Origin: Hymenobacter crusticola
Lineage (GTDB): Bacteria > Bacteroidota > Bacteroidia > Cytophagales > Hymenobacteraceae
Direction: 5' to 3'
Length of the DNA: 64,000 bases
Assembly: GCF_002154225.1 (NCBI RefSeq)
Contig: NZ_MTSE01000012.1
Coordinates: 1-64,000 of the forward strand
Shown here: in pieces, positions 8,800 to 18,027 of the stretch
Layout: the number at the start of each line of letters is the position of its first letter
Numbering within the stretch: position 1 is the first letter of the stretch
Made by a program: the position numbers and the translations under genes
The notes under the pieces: generated by a model
Told to the model about the DNA's origin: nothing
Seen by the model: the letters and a program-made list of their open reading frames with translations, nothing else
Databases searched by the model: none

Positions 8800-9372
8800 A
8801 TGCCGTTCGCGATTAGCTCCTCAGATCACCATTATTTGCAGGCCCTCGCGCTGAGCGATGAGGCGGCTTTTGATGCGCTTTTCACCCGCCATTATTCCGG
8901 AATGGTGCGGTACGCCAAGAGCCTGCTGCCCTACCCCTCCGACGCCGCCGAAGACGTGACAGCCGACGTGTTTTGCACCCTCTGGACTGGCCGGGCGCAC
9001 TTGGCGGTGCAGGGTTCGTTGGCGAGCTACCTCTACACCGCCGTGAAGCACCGCGTCTACGACCGGCTTCGTCAGCAACGGCGCACGCCCCTGCGCTTCG
9101 ACGAAGACGAGGCATCGGCCCTGCAACCCGAGTTTTCGTACTTGGAGCCCGACCATTTGTTGAGCTTTCAAGAGCTCAACCAGCAGGTGCTCCACCTTAT
9201 CGATAAGCTCCCCGACCGCACGCGCACCGTGTTTCAGCTGCACCGCGAAGGCAACCTCACCTACGAGGAAATTGCTACGCTGCTAGCTATTTCCATCAAC
9301 TCCGTAAAAACACACATGTTCAGGGCCTTGCGCTTTCTGAAATCGGCGCTGCACGTTTCCGGCGTTTTGTAA
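8800..9372 (+). CDS. ECF RNA polymerase sigma factor (FecI-like)
   Basis: A 190-residue sigma-70 family factor. Region 2 is seen as FTRHYSGMVRYAKSLLPYPSDAAEDVTADVFCTLW (about residues 26-60) and region 4 as LTYEEIATLLAISINSVKTHMFRALRFLK at the C-terminus. Region 3 is missing, as in all ECF factors. The first in-frame start is a TTG at 8788 that lies inside the -7 element, so I choose ATG 8800. In Bacteroidota such factors normally sit directly upstream of a FecR anti-sigma gene and a SusC/SusD pair. Here the FecR gene starts 2.4 kb further on, after an AraC/SDR pair. I infer that it still controls the SusCD locus at 12.9-24.6 kb. Confidence 0.9.
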   Translation: MPFAISSSDHHYLQALALSDEAAFDALFTRHYSGMVRYAKSLLPYPSDAAEDVTADVFCTLWTGRAHLAVQGSLASYLYTAVKHRVYDRLRQQRRTPLRFDEDEASALQPEFSYLEPDHLLSFQELNQQVLHLIDKLPDRTRTVFQLHREGNLTYEEIATLLAISINSVKTHMFRALRFLKSALHVSGVL

Positions 9373-9587
9373 AAGCTAGGTGCGTTGCTGGCCAAAACGC
9401 TGCCCAGCCACGGCCAACGTGATTCGGGAGCTAGGCGGTTGCGTGGTTTTATCCCGTGGCCTAGGTCAATCAACCAAAACGATACCCCGGTCACTACTGC
9501 CACCAACCAGGCGCCTCCTAGCCAGGGAAGTGCCGTGCGTGAGGTAACATGCTGTTTCGATAGCGCCTGATTTGATAACTTGGCTAC

Positions 9588-10487
9588 ATGCCTAAGCCCG
9601 AAAGTCTGCCCGAGTTTTACCAGCAACACTTCAAAGAGCTGCCCGCTGCCTCATTCTCCGATTGGGGACAGGCGCACGTGTTTCGGTTGGAAGATGTGCT
9701 CGCCCCTACGAGCACACCCGTTCAATACAGCCGCCGAGATTTTTACAAGGTGACGCTCATCCGCGGCCACAACGTATACCACTACGCCGACAAAAGCCTG
9801 GAGGTGAACGGGCCGACGCTACTGTTCTTCAATCCTAAGGTGCCCTACACGTGGGAGCCCTTATCGGGCGATACCACCGGCTTCTTCTGCATTTTCCGCG
9901 AGGCATTCTTCCGCGGACTCAGCCCTGGCCTCATCGATTTGCCGTTGTTCCAGCCCGGCGGCAAACCGGCCTACGCCCTCACGACCGCGCAAGATGCGGA
10001 GCTAAGCACGTTGTTTGAGAAGATGCTGGCCGAAGCCCACTCCGACTACTCGCTCAAGTATGATTTGTTGCGCACGTACGTGTCCGAAATCATGCACTAT
10101 GCTCTTAAGCTGCGGCCGGCCGAGGCACACTATCAGCACCCCGATGCTAAAGCGCGGCTAACGGCCGTGTTTATGGAGCTCCTCGACCAGCAATTTCCCA
10201 TCGACTCTATTACTCGCCGCCTCACGCTGCGTTCTGCGCGTGATTTTGCCCAGCGCCTGGCCGTGCACGTCAACCATCTTAACCGCTGCATCCGCCACAC
10301 CACCGGCAAAACCACCACCGACCACATTGCCGAGCGCCTAGCCAGCGAAGCCAAGGCCCTGCTCCGGCACATGGACTGGAACATTGCCGAAATAGGTTAC
10401 AGCTTAGGCTTCGACGAACCGGCCCATTTCACGTATTTTTTCAAAAAGCAAACCGGCCTACCGCCATCCGCTTTTCGGCGTGTTTGA
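9588..10487 (+). CDS. AraC-family transcriptional regulator
   Basis: A 299-residue regulator. The N-terminal half has a cupin-like sensor with VTLIRGHNVYHYADKSLEVNGPTLLFFNPKVPYTWEP (about 55-95). The C-terminal quarter is the double helix-turn-helix: LAVHVNHLNRCIRHTTGKTTTDHIAERL and DWNIAEIGYSLGFDEPAHFTYFFKKQTGLPPSAFRR, the latter a textbook AraC signature. It starts at ATG 9588 just after a possible weak -7 element (TAACTTGG). The next gene is an SDR oxidoreductase 92 bases downstream; AraC regulators with this cupin domain often control an adjacent oxidoreductase. The pair lies between the ECF sigma gene and its likely anti-sigma gene, which suggests a later insertion. Confidence 0.92.
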   Translation: MPKPESLPEFYQQHFKELPAASFSDWGQAHVFRLEDVLAPTSTPVQYSRRDFYKVTLIRGHNVYHYADKSLEVNGPTLLFFNPKVPYTWEPLSGDTTGFFCIFREAFFRGLSPGLIDLPLFQPGGKPAYALTTAQDAELSTLFEKMLAEAHSDYSLKYDLLRTYVSEIMHYALKLRPAEAHYQHPDAKARLTAVFMELLDQQFPIDSITRRLTLRSARDFAQRLAVHVNHLNRCIRHTTGKTTTDHIAERLASEAKALLRHMDWNIAEIGYSLGFDEPAHFTYFFKKQTGLPPSAFRRV

Positions 10488-10491
10488 ATTT

Positions 10492-10517
10492 GGTAAGTAT
10501 AGGTTTGCATTCGGTAA
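10492..10517 (+). promoter_or_regulatory. Possible AraC operator (direct repeats) before the SDR gene
   Basis: GGTAA occurs at 10492-10496 and 10513-10517, start-to-start 21 bp (two helical turns), the arrangement favoured by AraC-family proteins. A -7-like GACCTTTG follows at 10540-10547 and the SDR ATG at 10580. The half-sites are short, so this is suggestive only. Confidence 0.3.
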
Positions 10518-10579
10518 ACCCCTGCCTGGCTGCTTGCTTGACCTTTGCCCTATCAAAACAAAGTCAAGCAAACAACCTC

Positions 10580-11458
10580 ATGAACGACCAACAAAACGCA
10601 GGCACACAACAGGTTTGGTTTATTACGGGTGCTTCCAAGGGCTTCGGCCTGGAGCTGGTTCAGCAATTGCTGCGGCAAGGCCACCGGGTAGCGGCAACCT
10701 CCCGCAACGTGACGGAGCTGCGCCAGGCAGTGGGCCACGAATCGCCTGATTTTCTACCGCTAGCCGTTGAGCTCACCAGCGAAACCAGCGTAGGCGAAGC
10801 TATTCAGGCCACCGTGCAGCAATTCAGCCGCCTTGATGTAGTGGTCAACAACGCGGGCTACGGGCAGTTGGGCAGCCTAGAAGAGCTAACCGACGAAGAA
10901 GCCCGCGCCAACTTTGAGGTCAACGTGTTCGGCACGCTGAACGTCATTCGCCAGGCGATGCCGCAGTTGCGCAAGCAGCAGAGCGGTCATATTCTCAACA
11001 TCTCGTCTATTGCCGGCGTGCTTGGCACTTTCCCCGGGTGGGGCATCTACTGCGCTACCAAGTTTGCGGTTGAAGGGCTGTCCGAGGCGCTTTCGGCTGA
11101 AGTAGCTCAGTTCGGAATTAAGGTAACCATCGTGGAGCCAGGTTACTTCCGCACCAATTTCCTGAAGTCGGGTTCCTTGCGGTTGGCCGAACACCAGCTA
11201 CCAGAATACACACAGGTGCGGGAGTCGGAAGCCTACCACGACCAACTGCAACGCGCTGACAGCCAGCCCGGCGACCCGGCGAAAGCCGCCGCTGCTATTA
11301 TTCAGGTTGCCGCCGAGGCCAACCCACCGCTGCACCTATTGCTAGGTCAGGATGCGTATGATATGGCGAACATGAAAATCAAGGCGCTGCAAAACGATAT
11401 GACGCAGTGGCAAGCCCTCACGGTATCTACGGGTTTTGCCGAATCGACTACGGCGTAA
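10580..11458 (+). CDS. Short-chain dehydrogenase/reductase
   Basis: A 292-residue classical SDR. Seen: the NAD(P)-binding motif TGASKGFG near residue 17, NNAGYG, catalytic serine in LNISSIAG, and the YCATK active-site motif. The long C-terminal tail (DQLQRADSQPGDPAKAAAAIIQVA) matches the oxidoreductase subgroup often paired with AraC regulators. The ATG at 10580 is preferred: the frame extends to 10484 but that stretch overlaps the AraC gene end and its promoter. The substrate is unknown; probably a cytoplasmic NADPH-linked carbonyl reductase. Regulation by the upstream AraC protein is inferred from adjacency. Confidence 0.88.
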   Translation: MNDQQNAGTQQVWFITGASKGFGLELVQQLLRQGHRVAATSRNVTELRQAVGHESPDFLPLAVELTSETSVGEAIQATVQQFSRLDVVVNNAGYGQLGSLEELTDEEARANFEVNVFGTLNVIRQAMPQLRKQQSGHILNISSIAGVLGTFPGWGIYCATKFAVEGLSEALSAEVAQFGIKVTIVEPGYFRTNFLKSGSLRLAEHQLPEYTQVRESEAYHDQLQRADSQPGDPAKAAAAIIQVAAEANPPLHLLLGQDAYDMANMKIKALQNDMTQWQALTVSTGFAESTTA

Positions 11459-11535
11459 TGGCTCTGAAGCAAGGCGAGGTAAGTTCTTGCTGAGCCACGC
11501 CTACTAGTGACAGGCAATAGCAAGACAGCATGTGT

Positions 11536-11570
11536 AAAAAGCCTTTCGGGTAGCTCCGAAAGGCTTTTTT
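11536..11570 (+). terminator. Rho-independent terminator after the SDR gene
   Basis: AAAAAGCCTTTCGG, a 6-nt loop (GTAGCT), then CCGAAAGGCTTTTTT: a strong stem followed by a T-run, 78 bases after the SDR stop. The A-run on the 5' side also makes it usable in the other direction. It separates the AraC/SDR transcript from fecR-susCD. Confidence 0.9.
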
Positions 11571-11792
11571 GTTGGCTGCTCCACTGCGACCTGCTAGGTT
11601 GTTGGCTGTACTTGTACAGCTCATTCGAATGCCGATTACGCGGCTGCCGGCTGCGCCGTAGCCTAGCGCTGCATATTACCTTACTATTAAGGCTATTACC
11701 CTTCTGTTAAGACTGCTTCTCCTTGTCACGAGGTCGGGCGCCGCGAGCGTCTTTAGGGAAGAAGGCTGCTAATCGGCCTTTGCCCCGCCGCC

Positions 11793-12797
11793 TTGGAACA
11801 GGACGAACTTTATTTGCTCATTACCCGCTACCTAGCCCGCCAAACGTCGGCGGAGGAAAACGAGTGGCTCGCTACTTGGGTGGCAGAGTCGCCGGACCAC
11901 GAGCGGGTGTTTGAGCAGCTAAAGCTTGTGTGGGAAATCAGCAAAGCCCCAGCCGCCAACGATGCTACGGCTGCGGCCCTGCGCAACGTGAAAGCTAGGC
12001 TAGGCGCGCGCGCCGCTACCCCCGCGCCTCGTCGGCCGGCCCGCCGACCTAAGTACTGGCTGGCGGCGCTGGCCCTGCTGGTGCTAATCGTTGCAGGAGT
12101 TGGATGGTACCTGGCGGCGCCCCCTAGCCCGCCGCCCTACGCGCTACGCCAGACGCCGGCCGGCCAGCAGCAGACGATCCGTCTGGCCGACGGCTCCCGC
12201 GTGACCCTCGCCCCGCAGAGCCGCCTCCGGTACCCGGCCGCCTTCGACGGCGCTTACCGCGACGTGTACCTCGAAGGCGAAGCTTTCTTTGAGGTGAGCA
12301 AGGATGCCCGCCATCCGTTTCGGGTGCACAGCGGCCCGTTGACCACGCAAGTGCTCGGCACGAAGTTCAACGTCAGTGCGCGCGGCCAGGGGCAATACAC
12401 AACGGTGTCGCTGGTGGAAGGTAAAGTGCAGGTGATGGATAAGCAGAACAGCTACCTGCTCGCGCCCGGTCAGCAGCTCCGCGCCAACCCCGCGACGGGC
12501 CGCATCTACCGGCAGAAGTTTGACGCGGAACAAGTGACAGGCTGGCGCCGCAACAAACTGATTTTCAAGAACGAAAAGCTTGCCGAGGCAGCCAGCCAGA
12601 TCGAACGGCTTTACGATGTGAAGCTGGTGTTTACGGACTCGGCCACAGCCGACGTGCGCCTCTGGGCCACCTTCGACAACGAGCCCCTGCCCGCCGTGCT
12701 CGATGCCCTGCAACTCGCCGGCTCCCTGACCTACCGCCGCGAAGGCCACGTGATTTACCTGCACCAACAGGCGCCGCAAGCGCCCCCAAAACGGTGA
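11793..12797 (+). CDS. FecR-family anti-sigma factor
   Basis: A 334-residue membrane-spanning anti-sigma regulator. The N-terminal cytoplasmic part (1-85) contains ITRYLARQTSAEENEWLATWVAESPDHERVFEQLKLVW, the sigma-binding region. One membrane span follows at about 89-110 (YWLAALALLVLIVAGVGWYL). The periplasmic FecR domain begins at TIRLADGSRVTLAPQSRLRYP and includes LEGEAFFEVSKDARHPFRV. The C-terminal STN-like domain (about 255-325) has KLIFKNEKLAEAASQIERLYDVKLVF. The start is TTG at 11793, placed ten bases after a -7-like CGGCCTTTG. Family knowledge: it senses the state of a cognate TonB-dependent transducer and releases the ECF sigma factor. The SusC gene begins 130 bases downstream and carries an STN domain, so it is the likely transducer. 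Confidence 0.92.
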   Translation: MEQDELYLLITRYLARQTSAEENEWLATWVAESPDHERVFEQLKLVWEISKAPAANDATAAALRNVKARLGARAATPAPRRPARRPKYWLAALALLVLIVAGVGWYLAAPPSPPPYALRQTPAGQQQTIRLADGSRVTLAPQSRLRYPAAFDGAYRDVYLEGEAFFEVSKDARHPFRVHSGPLTTQVLGTKFNVSARGQGQYTTVSLVEGKVQVMDKQNSYLLAPGQQLRANPATGRIYRQKFDAEQVTGWRRNKLIFKNEKLAEAASQIERLYDVKLVFTDSATADVRLWATFDNEPLPAVLDALQLAGSLTYRREGHVIYLHQQAPQAPPKR

Positions 12798-12927
12798 TTT
12801 TTCTTGAACAGAAAGGCCGCGTGTCAGAACACGCCGCCCCCGGTAAGATAACTGGCATTCCACCCATGCCGGCTAGCTAGAGGTTCTCAACGCTTGTGTC
12901 ATATAAGAAACGTTCACACCCAAACGT

Positions 12928-15900
12928 ATGAAAAGAAAGAGGTACCCGCGAAAGAAAACCAGCTGGCTGGGGGCCGTGTGTGGGCTCGGCTTAGCCGTAT
13001 CGGGCCCAGCACCTAGCTACGCGGCAGCGCCTGCGGCAACTGTGCTGGCGCAGGGCCTAGAGGCCGTGCCGTGCGCACTCACTGTGAAGCAGCAGCCACT
13101 TGCTGAGGTATTTGCCAGCATTGAGCAGCAGACCGGCTACCACTTCCTGTACGTAGATCAGGCCGACGTGCTCGGGCGTAAGATCAGCGTGGAAGCGCCG
13201 CACAGCAACCTAGAATCTGTGCTGCAACTCATTGCCAAGCAAGCCCACGTGCAGTTTACGCCGCAGCAGAAGCGCATTGTGGTGAAGGCCGTGGCCACCA
13301 GCGTGGCGCCCGTGCCGATTAAGGGGCGCGTGGCCGATGCGAAGGGCACGGCGCTGCCGGGTGTTACGGTGCGGGTGAAAGACAGCACGGTGGGCACCAC
13401 CACCGACGCCAATGGGGCCTACCAGCTTAGCGCTGAGCCCGGTAGCACGCTCGTATTTTCCTTTATTGGCTTTGAGGTGGAGCAGGTGAAGGTGGGCGAC
13501 CAAAGCACCTACAACGTGGTGCTGCGCGAAGACGCCACCAGCCTCGACGAGGTCGTTGTGACGGCGCTCGGCATCAAGCGGGAGGAAAAAGCCCTAGGTT
13601 ACTCCGTAACGCAGTTGCAAAACGAAGCCCTTACCGAAGCCAAATCCAACAACTGGACGGATGCCTTGTCGGGCAAAGTGGCCGGCCTAAACCTAGTGAA
13701 ATCGGGTGGCGGACCAGCCGGCTCCAACAAGATCATTCTGCGGGGTGAAAGCTCGCTGGCCGGTGATAATGAGGCCCTGATTGTGGTGGATGGCGTGGTG
13801 CTCGGGGGCAGCAACCGGCGCACCGGCAACGGCAGCTCGGCCTACCTGCAAAGCGAGTCGCCGGTGGACTTTGGCACCAGCCTAAACGACATCAACCCCG
13901 AAGACATCGAATCGGTGTCGGTGCTGAAGGGCCCGGCAGCCACGGCGCTGTACGGCGCGCGGGGCGGCAATGGGGCCGTGATTATCACGACCAAATCGGG
14001 GAAAGCGCGCAAGAAAGGTATTGGCATCACCTTCAACTCTAATAGCGCCATCGAGACCATTTCGCGCTGGCCTGATTTCCAGTACGAATACGGCCAAGGC
14101 TCGGCGGGCGAAAACTATTACTCCTATAATAACACCGTCGATGGACCTAGCACGCGCAGCACTAGCTCGGCGTGGGGGCCGAAGTTTGAGGGCCAATCCT
14201 ACTTTCAGTACGACCCGGCTACCAACACCACCGGCACGGAGCGCACACCCTGGGTGCCCTACAAAAACAACCGCAAAGACTTCTTCCAAACCGGCAAGAC
14301 GTTTACCAACACCATTGCCATTGATGGTGGCACCGACCGCACCGCCGTGCGCCTGTCGCTGACCAACCTCAAGAACACCTGGATTATCCCGAACACGGGC
14401 TACGACCGCAACACCGTGGCGCTGTCGGCGAGCCAGAAGATTACCGACAAGCTCCAGGTATCGACCAAGGTAAACTACACAAACCGCTACAGCAACAACC
14501 TGCCGTCGACGGGCTATAACAACCAGACAATCATGTACTGGACCATGTTTCAGGTGCCCAATGCCAACCTGGACTGGATCAAGAGCTACTGGTTGCCGGG
14601 CTCGGAAGGGGTGTTGCAACGCTATCCTTTTAGCAGCCTCGTCGATAATCCCTACCTGATTACCCACGAGATGCTGAACAAAGCCAACCGCAATCAGCTG
14701 ACGGGCAATGTGCAGATCAACTACAAGTTTACGAAGCACCTAAGCCTGATGCTGCGCTCGGCCATCGACTACTCCTACGAGGCCCGCTCGCAGCAGCGCC
14801 CCAAGGATACGGAGCGCTATAAGGAGGGCATGTACCGCACCCAGAACATCTTCTCCCAGGAAATCAACAACGACTTCCTGCTTCAATACAATCAGAAGTT
14901 TGGGGCGTTTGAAACCACGTTTTCGGCCGGGGGCAGCCGTTTGCGCAACCGCTACAACAAGGACGAGTTGCGCGCCGAACGCCTACTGTATCCGCAGATT
15001 TTCTCCTTTGCCAACAGCCGCGACTTACCCATTGCGCTCCCCTACCGGGCTGAGTACGCGGTGAATAGCCTCTACGGCCTCGCGACGCTAGGATACAAAA
15101 ACTTCCTGTACCTCGACCTGACCGCTCGCCAGGACTGGACCAGTACCCTAGCTACCAGCACCTCTACCAAAAACACGGGCTTCTTCTACCCGTCAGCTAG
15201 CCTGAGCACGATTCTGTCGGAGCTGCTGCCGCTGCCGGAAGTGGTGTCGTTTGCGAAGCTGCGGGCCTCGTGGGCGCAGGTAGGTAGCGGCACCACCACG
15301 CCTTACCAAACGGCTTACACCTACGCAATAGCCACCGGCTTCCCATCGGGCCTAAGCAACCCCAGCGCCATTGCCAACGAGGGCCTGCGGCCCCGGCGCA
15401 CCGAAAGCGTGGAGCTAGGTGCCGACCTGCGCTTCTTCCGCAACCGCGTGGGCGTCGACGTCTCGGTGTACCGCAATAACACCTACGACCAGATCCTGAA
15501 CGTGCCCATCGACCGGTCGTCGGGCTACGAGTACGCCGTGCTGAACGCCGGCCTGGTACGCAACCAAGGTCTTGAAATCCAAGCCAATGCCGTGCTGCTC
15601 GCGCGCCCCACGGGCTTCAACTGGAAAATGTACGGCACCTACACCGCCAACCGCAACAAGGTGGTGTCGTTGGCGGATAGCGTGCTGACGTACCAGCTTC
15701 AGCGCGGCCCCGGCGGCCGGGGTACGGTGGAAGCTAGGCCCGGTGGCACGATGGGCGCCATCTACGGCCGCGGCTATGAGCGGGCCCCCGACGGCCAGAT
15801 CATCTATGCGAACGGCAACCCGGTGCTAGGTGACCAAGTCAAATACCTAGGCAATGCCTTGCCGAAGTTCAAAGCTAGCATCGGCAACGAGTTCAGCTAC

Positions 15901-16398
15901 AAGCGGGTGCGCCTCAACGTGCTGTTCGACAGCCAATTTGGCGCCAAAGCTTACTCCATGACAAACGCCGTACTGGCGGAGCAAGGCAAGTCGAAGCTCA
16001 CGCTGCCGGGGCGCTACAACGGCATCATCGGCAATGGCGTGATTCGCAACGAAGATGGGTCATTCCGCCCCAATGACGTGGTGGCCGAGAACCTTCCGAG
16101 CTACTACAACGCCCACTACGGCCGCGACAACGTGGAGGCCAACCTCTTCCGCACCGACTTTATCAAGCTGCGCGAGATGCGCCTCGACTACAGCCTGCCC
16201 ACCGGCTTGCTCCAAAAGCTCAAGCTCACGCAAGCCTCCATCGGGGTATATGGTCGCGACCTGTTCATCATCACCAAGTGGCCCGCCTTCGACCCCGAAT
16301 TCGGCACCCTCAACGACGGCACCATCGACCTAGGGTATGAGCTCGGCCAGTTCCCCTCTACCCGCACGATGGGCATTAACCTGACGCTGGGAATTTGA
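12928..16398 (+). CDS. SusC/RagA-family TonB-dependent transporter with STN signalling domain
   Basis: A 1156-residue outer-membrane transporter. The order is a basic signal peptide (1-33), an STN domain (about 50-115, LTVKQQPLAEVFASIEQQTGYHFLYVDQADV), a carboxypeptidase-like beta sandwich (130-210, IKGRVADAKGTALPGVTVRVKDSTVGTTTDANGAYQL), a plug (215-350, with SLDEVVVTALGIKREEKALGYSV and VLKGPAATALYGARGGNGAVIITTKSG), then a 22-strand barrel. The STN domain marks it as a transducer for a FecR/ECF pair, which lies upstream. It forms a lidded pair with the SusD-like lipoprotein downstream. The locus content (phosphatases and phosphodiesterases) suggests an organophosphate ligand rather than a glycan; that is inference. 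Confidence 0.96.
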   Translation: MKRKRYPRKKTSWLGAVCGLGLAVSGPAPSYAAAPAATVLAQGLEAVPCALTVKQQPLAEVFASIEQQTGYHFLYVDQADVLGRKISVEAPHSNLESVLQLIAKQAHVQFTPQQKRIVVKAVATSVAPVPIKGRVADAKGTALPGVTVRVKDSTVGTTTDANGAYQLSAEPGSTLVFSFIGFEVEQVKVGDQSTYNVVLREDATSLDEVVVTALGIKREEKALGYSVTQLQNEALTEAKSNNWTDALSGKVAGLNLVKSGGGPAGSNKIILRGESSLAGDNEALIVVDGVVLGGSNRRTGNGSSAYLQSESPVDFGTSLNDINPEDIESVSVLKGPAATALYGARGGNGAVIITTKSGKARKKGIGITFNSNSAIETISRWPDFQYEYGQGSAGENYYSYNNTVDGPSTRSTSSAWGPKFEGQSYFQYDPATNTTGTERTPWVPYKNNRKDFFQTGKTFTNTIAIDGGTDRTAVRLSLTNLKNTWIIPNTGYDRNTVALSASQKITDKLQVSTKVNYTNRYSNNLPSTGYNNQTIMYWTMFQVPNANLDWIKSYWLPGSEGVLQRYPFSSLVDNPYLITHEMLNKANRNQLTGNVQINYKFTKHLSLMLRSAIDYSYEARSQQRPKDTERYKEGMYRTQNIFSQEINNDFLLQYNQKFGAFETTFSAGGSRLRNRYNKDELRAERLLYPQIFSFANSRDLPIALPYRAEYAVNSLYGLATLGYKNFLYLDLTARQDWTSTLATSTSTKNTGFFYPSASLSTILSELLPLPEVVSFAKLRASWAQVGSGTTTPYQTAYTYAIATGFPSGLSNPSAIANEGLRPRRTESVELGADLRFFRNRVGVDVSVYRNNTYDQILNVPIDRSSGYEYAVLNAGLVRNQGLEIQANAVLLARPTGFNWKMYGTYTANRNKVVSLADSVLTYQLQRGPGGRGTVEARPGGTMGAIYGRGYERAPDGQIIYANGNPVLGDQVKYLGNALPKFKASIGNEFSYKRVRLNVLFDSQFGAKAYSMTNAVLAEQGKSKLTLPGRYNGIIGNGVIRNEDGSFRPNDVVAENLPSYYNAHYGRDNVEANLFRTDFIKLREMRLDYSLPTGLLQKLKLTQASIGVYGRDLFIITKWPAFDPEFGTLNDGTIDLGYELGQFPSTRTMGINLTLGI

Positions 16399-16406
16399 TT
16401 CAGGCA

Positions 16407-16516
16407 GTAGCGCGGACTTTGTAGTCCGTGCACGAGCGTAGCGAGTGACTACGTGCAAACGACTCCCCACGCCACCGCTCGCTACACCCACACGCGGACT
16501 ACAAAGTCCGCGCTAC
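16407..16516. repeat. Long inverted repeat between susC and susD genes
   Basis: Arms of 24 bases at 16407-16430 and 16493-16516 match at 22 positions when inverted; each arm is itself hairpin-like around GCGGACTTTGTAGTCCG. It occupies almost the whole 142-base gap between the SusC stop and the SusD start. It belongs to the set of intergenic inverted repeats found across this window. A stable hairpin here would be expected to lower susD expression or protect susC mRNA. Confidence 0.85.
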
Positions 16517-16540
16517 CTGAAAACGCAACTGCTAACCACC

Positions 16541-18007
16541 ATGAAAAAGATAAAACTACTCGCTTGGTTGCTGCTGGCTACCACGAGCTTAGGGGCCGTT
16601 TCGGCCTGCACCGATGGGTTTGAAGAACTTAACGTCAACCCGAACCAGAACCCCAACGTCATTCCGGAAACGCTGCTCGCCCCAGCCCTCACCGACCTGG
16701 TGAAGCGCAACATGGACCGCGCCATGCGCATCACCAACGAGTTGATGCAGGTGCACGTGACGCGCCAAGAAAACGACGAAATCCACCGTTACGTCATTCG
16801 CACGGCCGAGGCCGACTACATGTGGAACAGCTGGTACACCCAGCTCACCGACTTCCGCGACATGTACCGCAGCGCCCAGGCCACCAAGAGCAACACCTTC
16901 ATGGCCATTGCCCGTATCTGCGAAGTCTGGACGGTGTCGCTGCTGACCGATACGTTCGGCGACGTGCCCTATTCGGATGCCAACGCGGGGCGGGCAGGCA
17001 TCCTGCAACCTAGGTTCGACCGCCAAGAAAACATCTACCAGGATCTTTTTCTGAAGCTGGAAGAAGCCAACGAGCTGCTGAAAACCAACACCAACCTAAC
17101 CGCCGACCAGGCCCAGCTTGATCCTTTGTACCAGGGCAACGCCTTGAAATGGCGCAAGTTCGGCAACTCCCTGTACCTGCGACTACTGATGCGGGTATCG
17201 CGCAAAACCGACGCCATTGCCAACGGGATGTCGCCGCAGGCCAAGATGCGCGACATGGTAAACACCAACGCGGCCGACTACCCGCTTATGGCCAACAACA
17301 GCGAATCGGCTATTATGCGTTGGACGGGCACGGCGCCGTATCAGTCGCCCTTCCAAACCTGGCGCACCGCCGATTTCAACACCACGAGCTCCATGAGCGA
17401 GTTCTTCGTGAACAACTTGACCGAGTGGAACGACCCGCGCATTAGCAAGTGGGCCACCCTCTACAATGGTAAGTACGAAGGGGTGCAGAGCGGCTTCGAG
17501 CCCAACAAAGTACCGGCGGGCAAGTCAACCTACCCCACGGCCCTCATGACGGAGCCGCTGCTGGGCAACATCCTGAACTACCCCGAGGTGCAGTTGCTTT
17601 TGGCCGAAGCGGCCGTGCGCGGCTGGATATCCGGCGACGCCAAAACCTACTACGAAGCCGGCGCCACCAACGGCATCCTGCTTTGGAACCTAACGGTGCC
17701 CACGGGCTACCTCAACGGCAGCGACGTGAAATGGGAAGCAGGCAGCAACACCGAAACCAAGCTCGACCAGATTCACCTACAAAAGTACTACGCCCTCTTT
17801 TTCACCGACTTCCAGCAATGGTTTGAATACCGTCGCTCGGGCCACCCGGTGCTGCCCCTAGGTCCGGGGCTGAAGAACGACCGTCAGATGCCCGCCCGCC
17901 TGAACTACCCCGTGTACGTGCAGTCGCTGAACCAGCAGAATTACCAGGCCGCCGTGGCCGACCAGGGCGCCGATAACATCAACACGAAGGTGTGGTGGCA
18001 GGAATAG
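16541..18007 (+). CDS. SusD/RagB-family surface lipoprotein (SusD-like_2 type)
   Basis: A 488-residue lipoprotein. ATG 16541 gives MKKIKLLAWLLLATTSLGAVSAC, with the lipid-attachment cysteine at 23. Typical blocks are FEELNVNPNQNPNVIPETLLAPALTDLV, FMAIARICEVWTVSLLTDTFGDVPYSDA, NALKWRKFGNSLYLRLLMRVSRK, and EVQLLLAEAAVRG. It caps the SusC barrel and binds ligand at the cell surface. An in-frame extension back to 16445 is translation of the repeat and is rejected. The next gene starts 20 bases downstream, so they are co-transcribed. Confidence 0.94.
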   Translation: MKKIKLLAWLLLATTSLGAVSACTDGFEELNVNPNQNPNVIPETLLAPALTDLVKRNMDRAMRITNELMQVHVTRQENDEIHRYVIRTAEADYMWNSWYTQLTDFRDMYRSAQATKSNTFMAIARICEVWTVSLLTDTFGDVPYSDANAGRAGILQPRFDRQENIYQDLFLKLEEANELLKTNTNLTADQAQLDPLYQGNALKWRKFGNSLYLRLLMRVSRKTDAIANGMSPQAKMRDMVNTNAADYPLMANNSESAIMRWTGTAPYQSPFQTWRTADFNTTSSMSEFFVNNLTEWNDPRISKWATLYNGKYEGVQSGFEPNKVPAGKSTYPTALMTEPLLGNILNYPEVQLLLAEAAVRGWISGDAKTYYEAGATNGILLWNLTVPTGYLNGSDVKWEAGSNTETKLDQIHLQKYYALFFTDFQQWFEYRRSGHPVLPLGPGLKNDRQMPARLNYPVYVQSLNQQNYQAAVADQGADNINTKVWWQE

Positions 18008-18027
18008 GTAAGCCTCAATCAAGCAAC

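Noticed and set aside
10540..10547. FNR-type control of the AraC-linked SDR
   Set aside because: GACCTTTG is a fair -7 element, but the sequence 34 bp upstream (10502-10517) is not a TTGA palindrome.
12144..12863. 239-codon minus-strand frame
   Set aside because: Antisense to FecR; no recognisable sequence.
13882..14739. 285-codon minus-strand frame
   Set aside because: Shadow of the SusC gene, low-complexity Val/Gly/Arg composition without domain signs.
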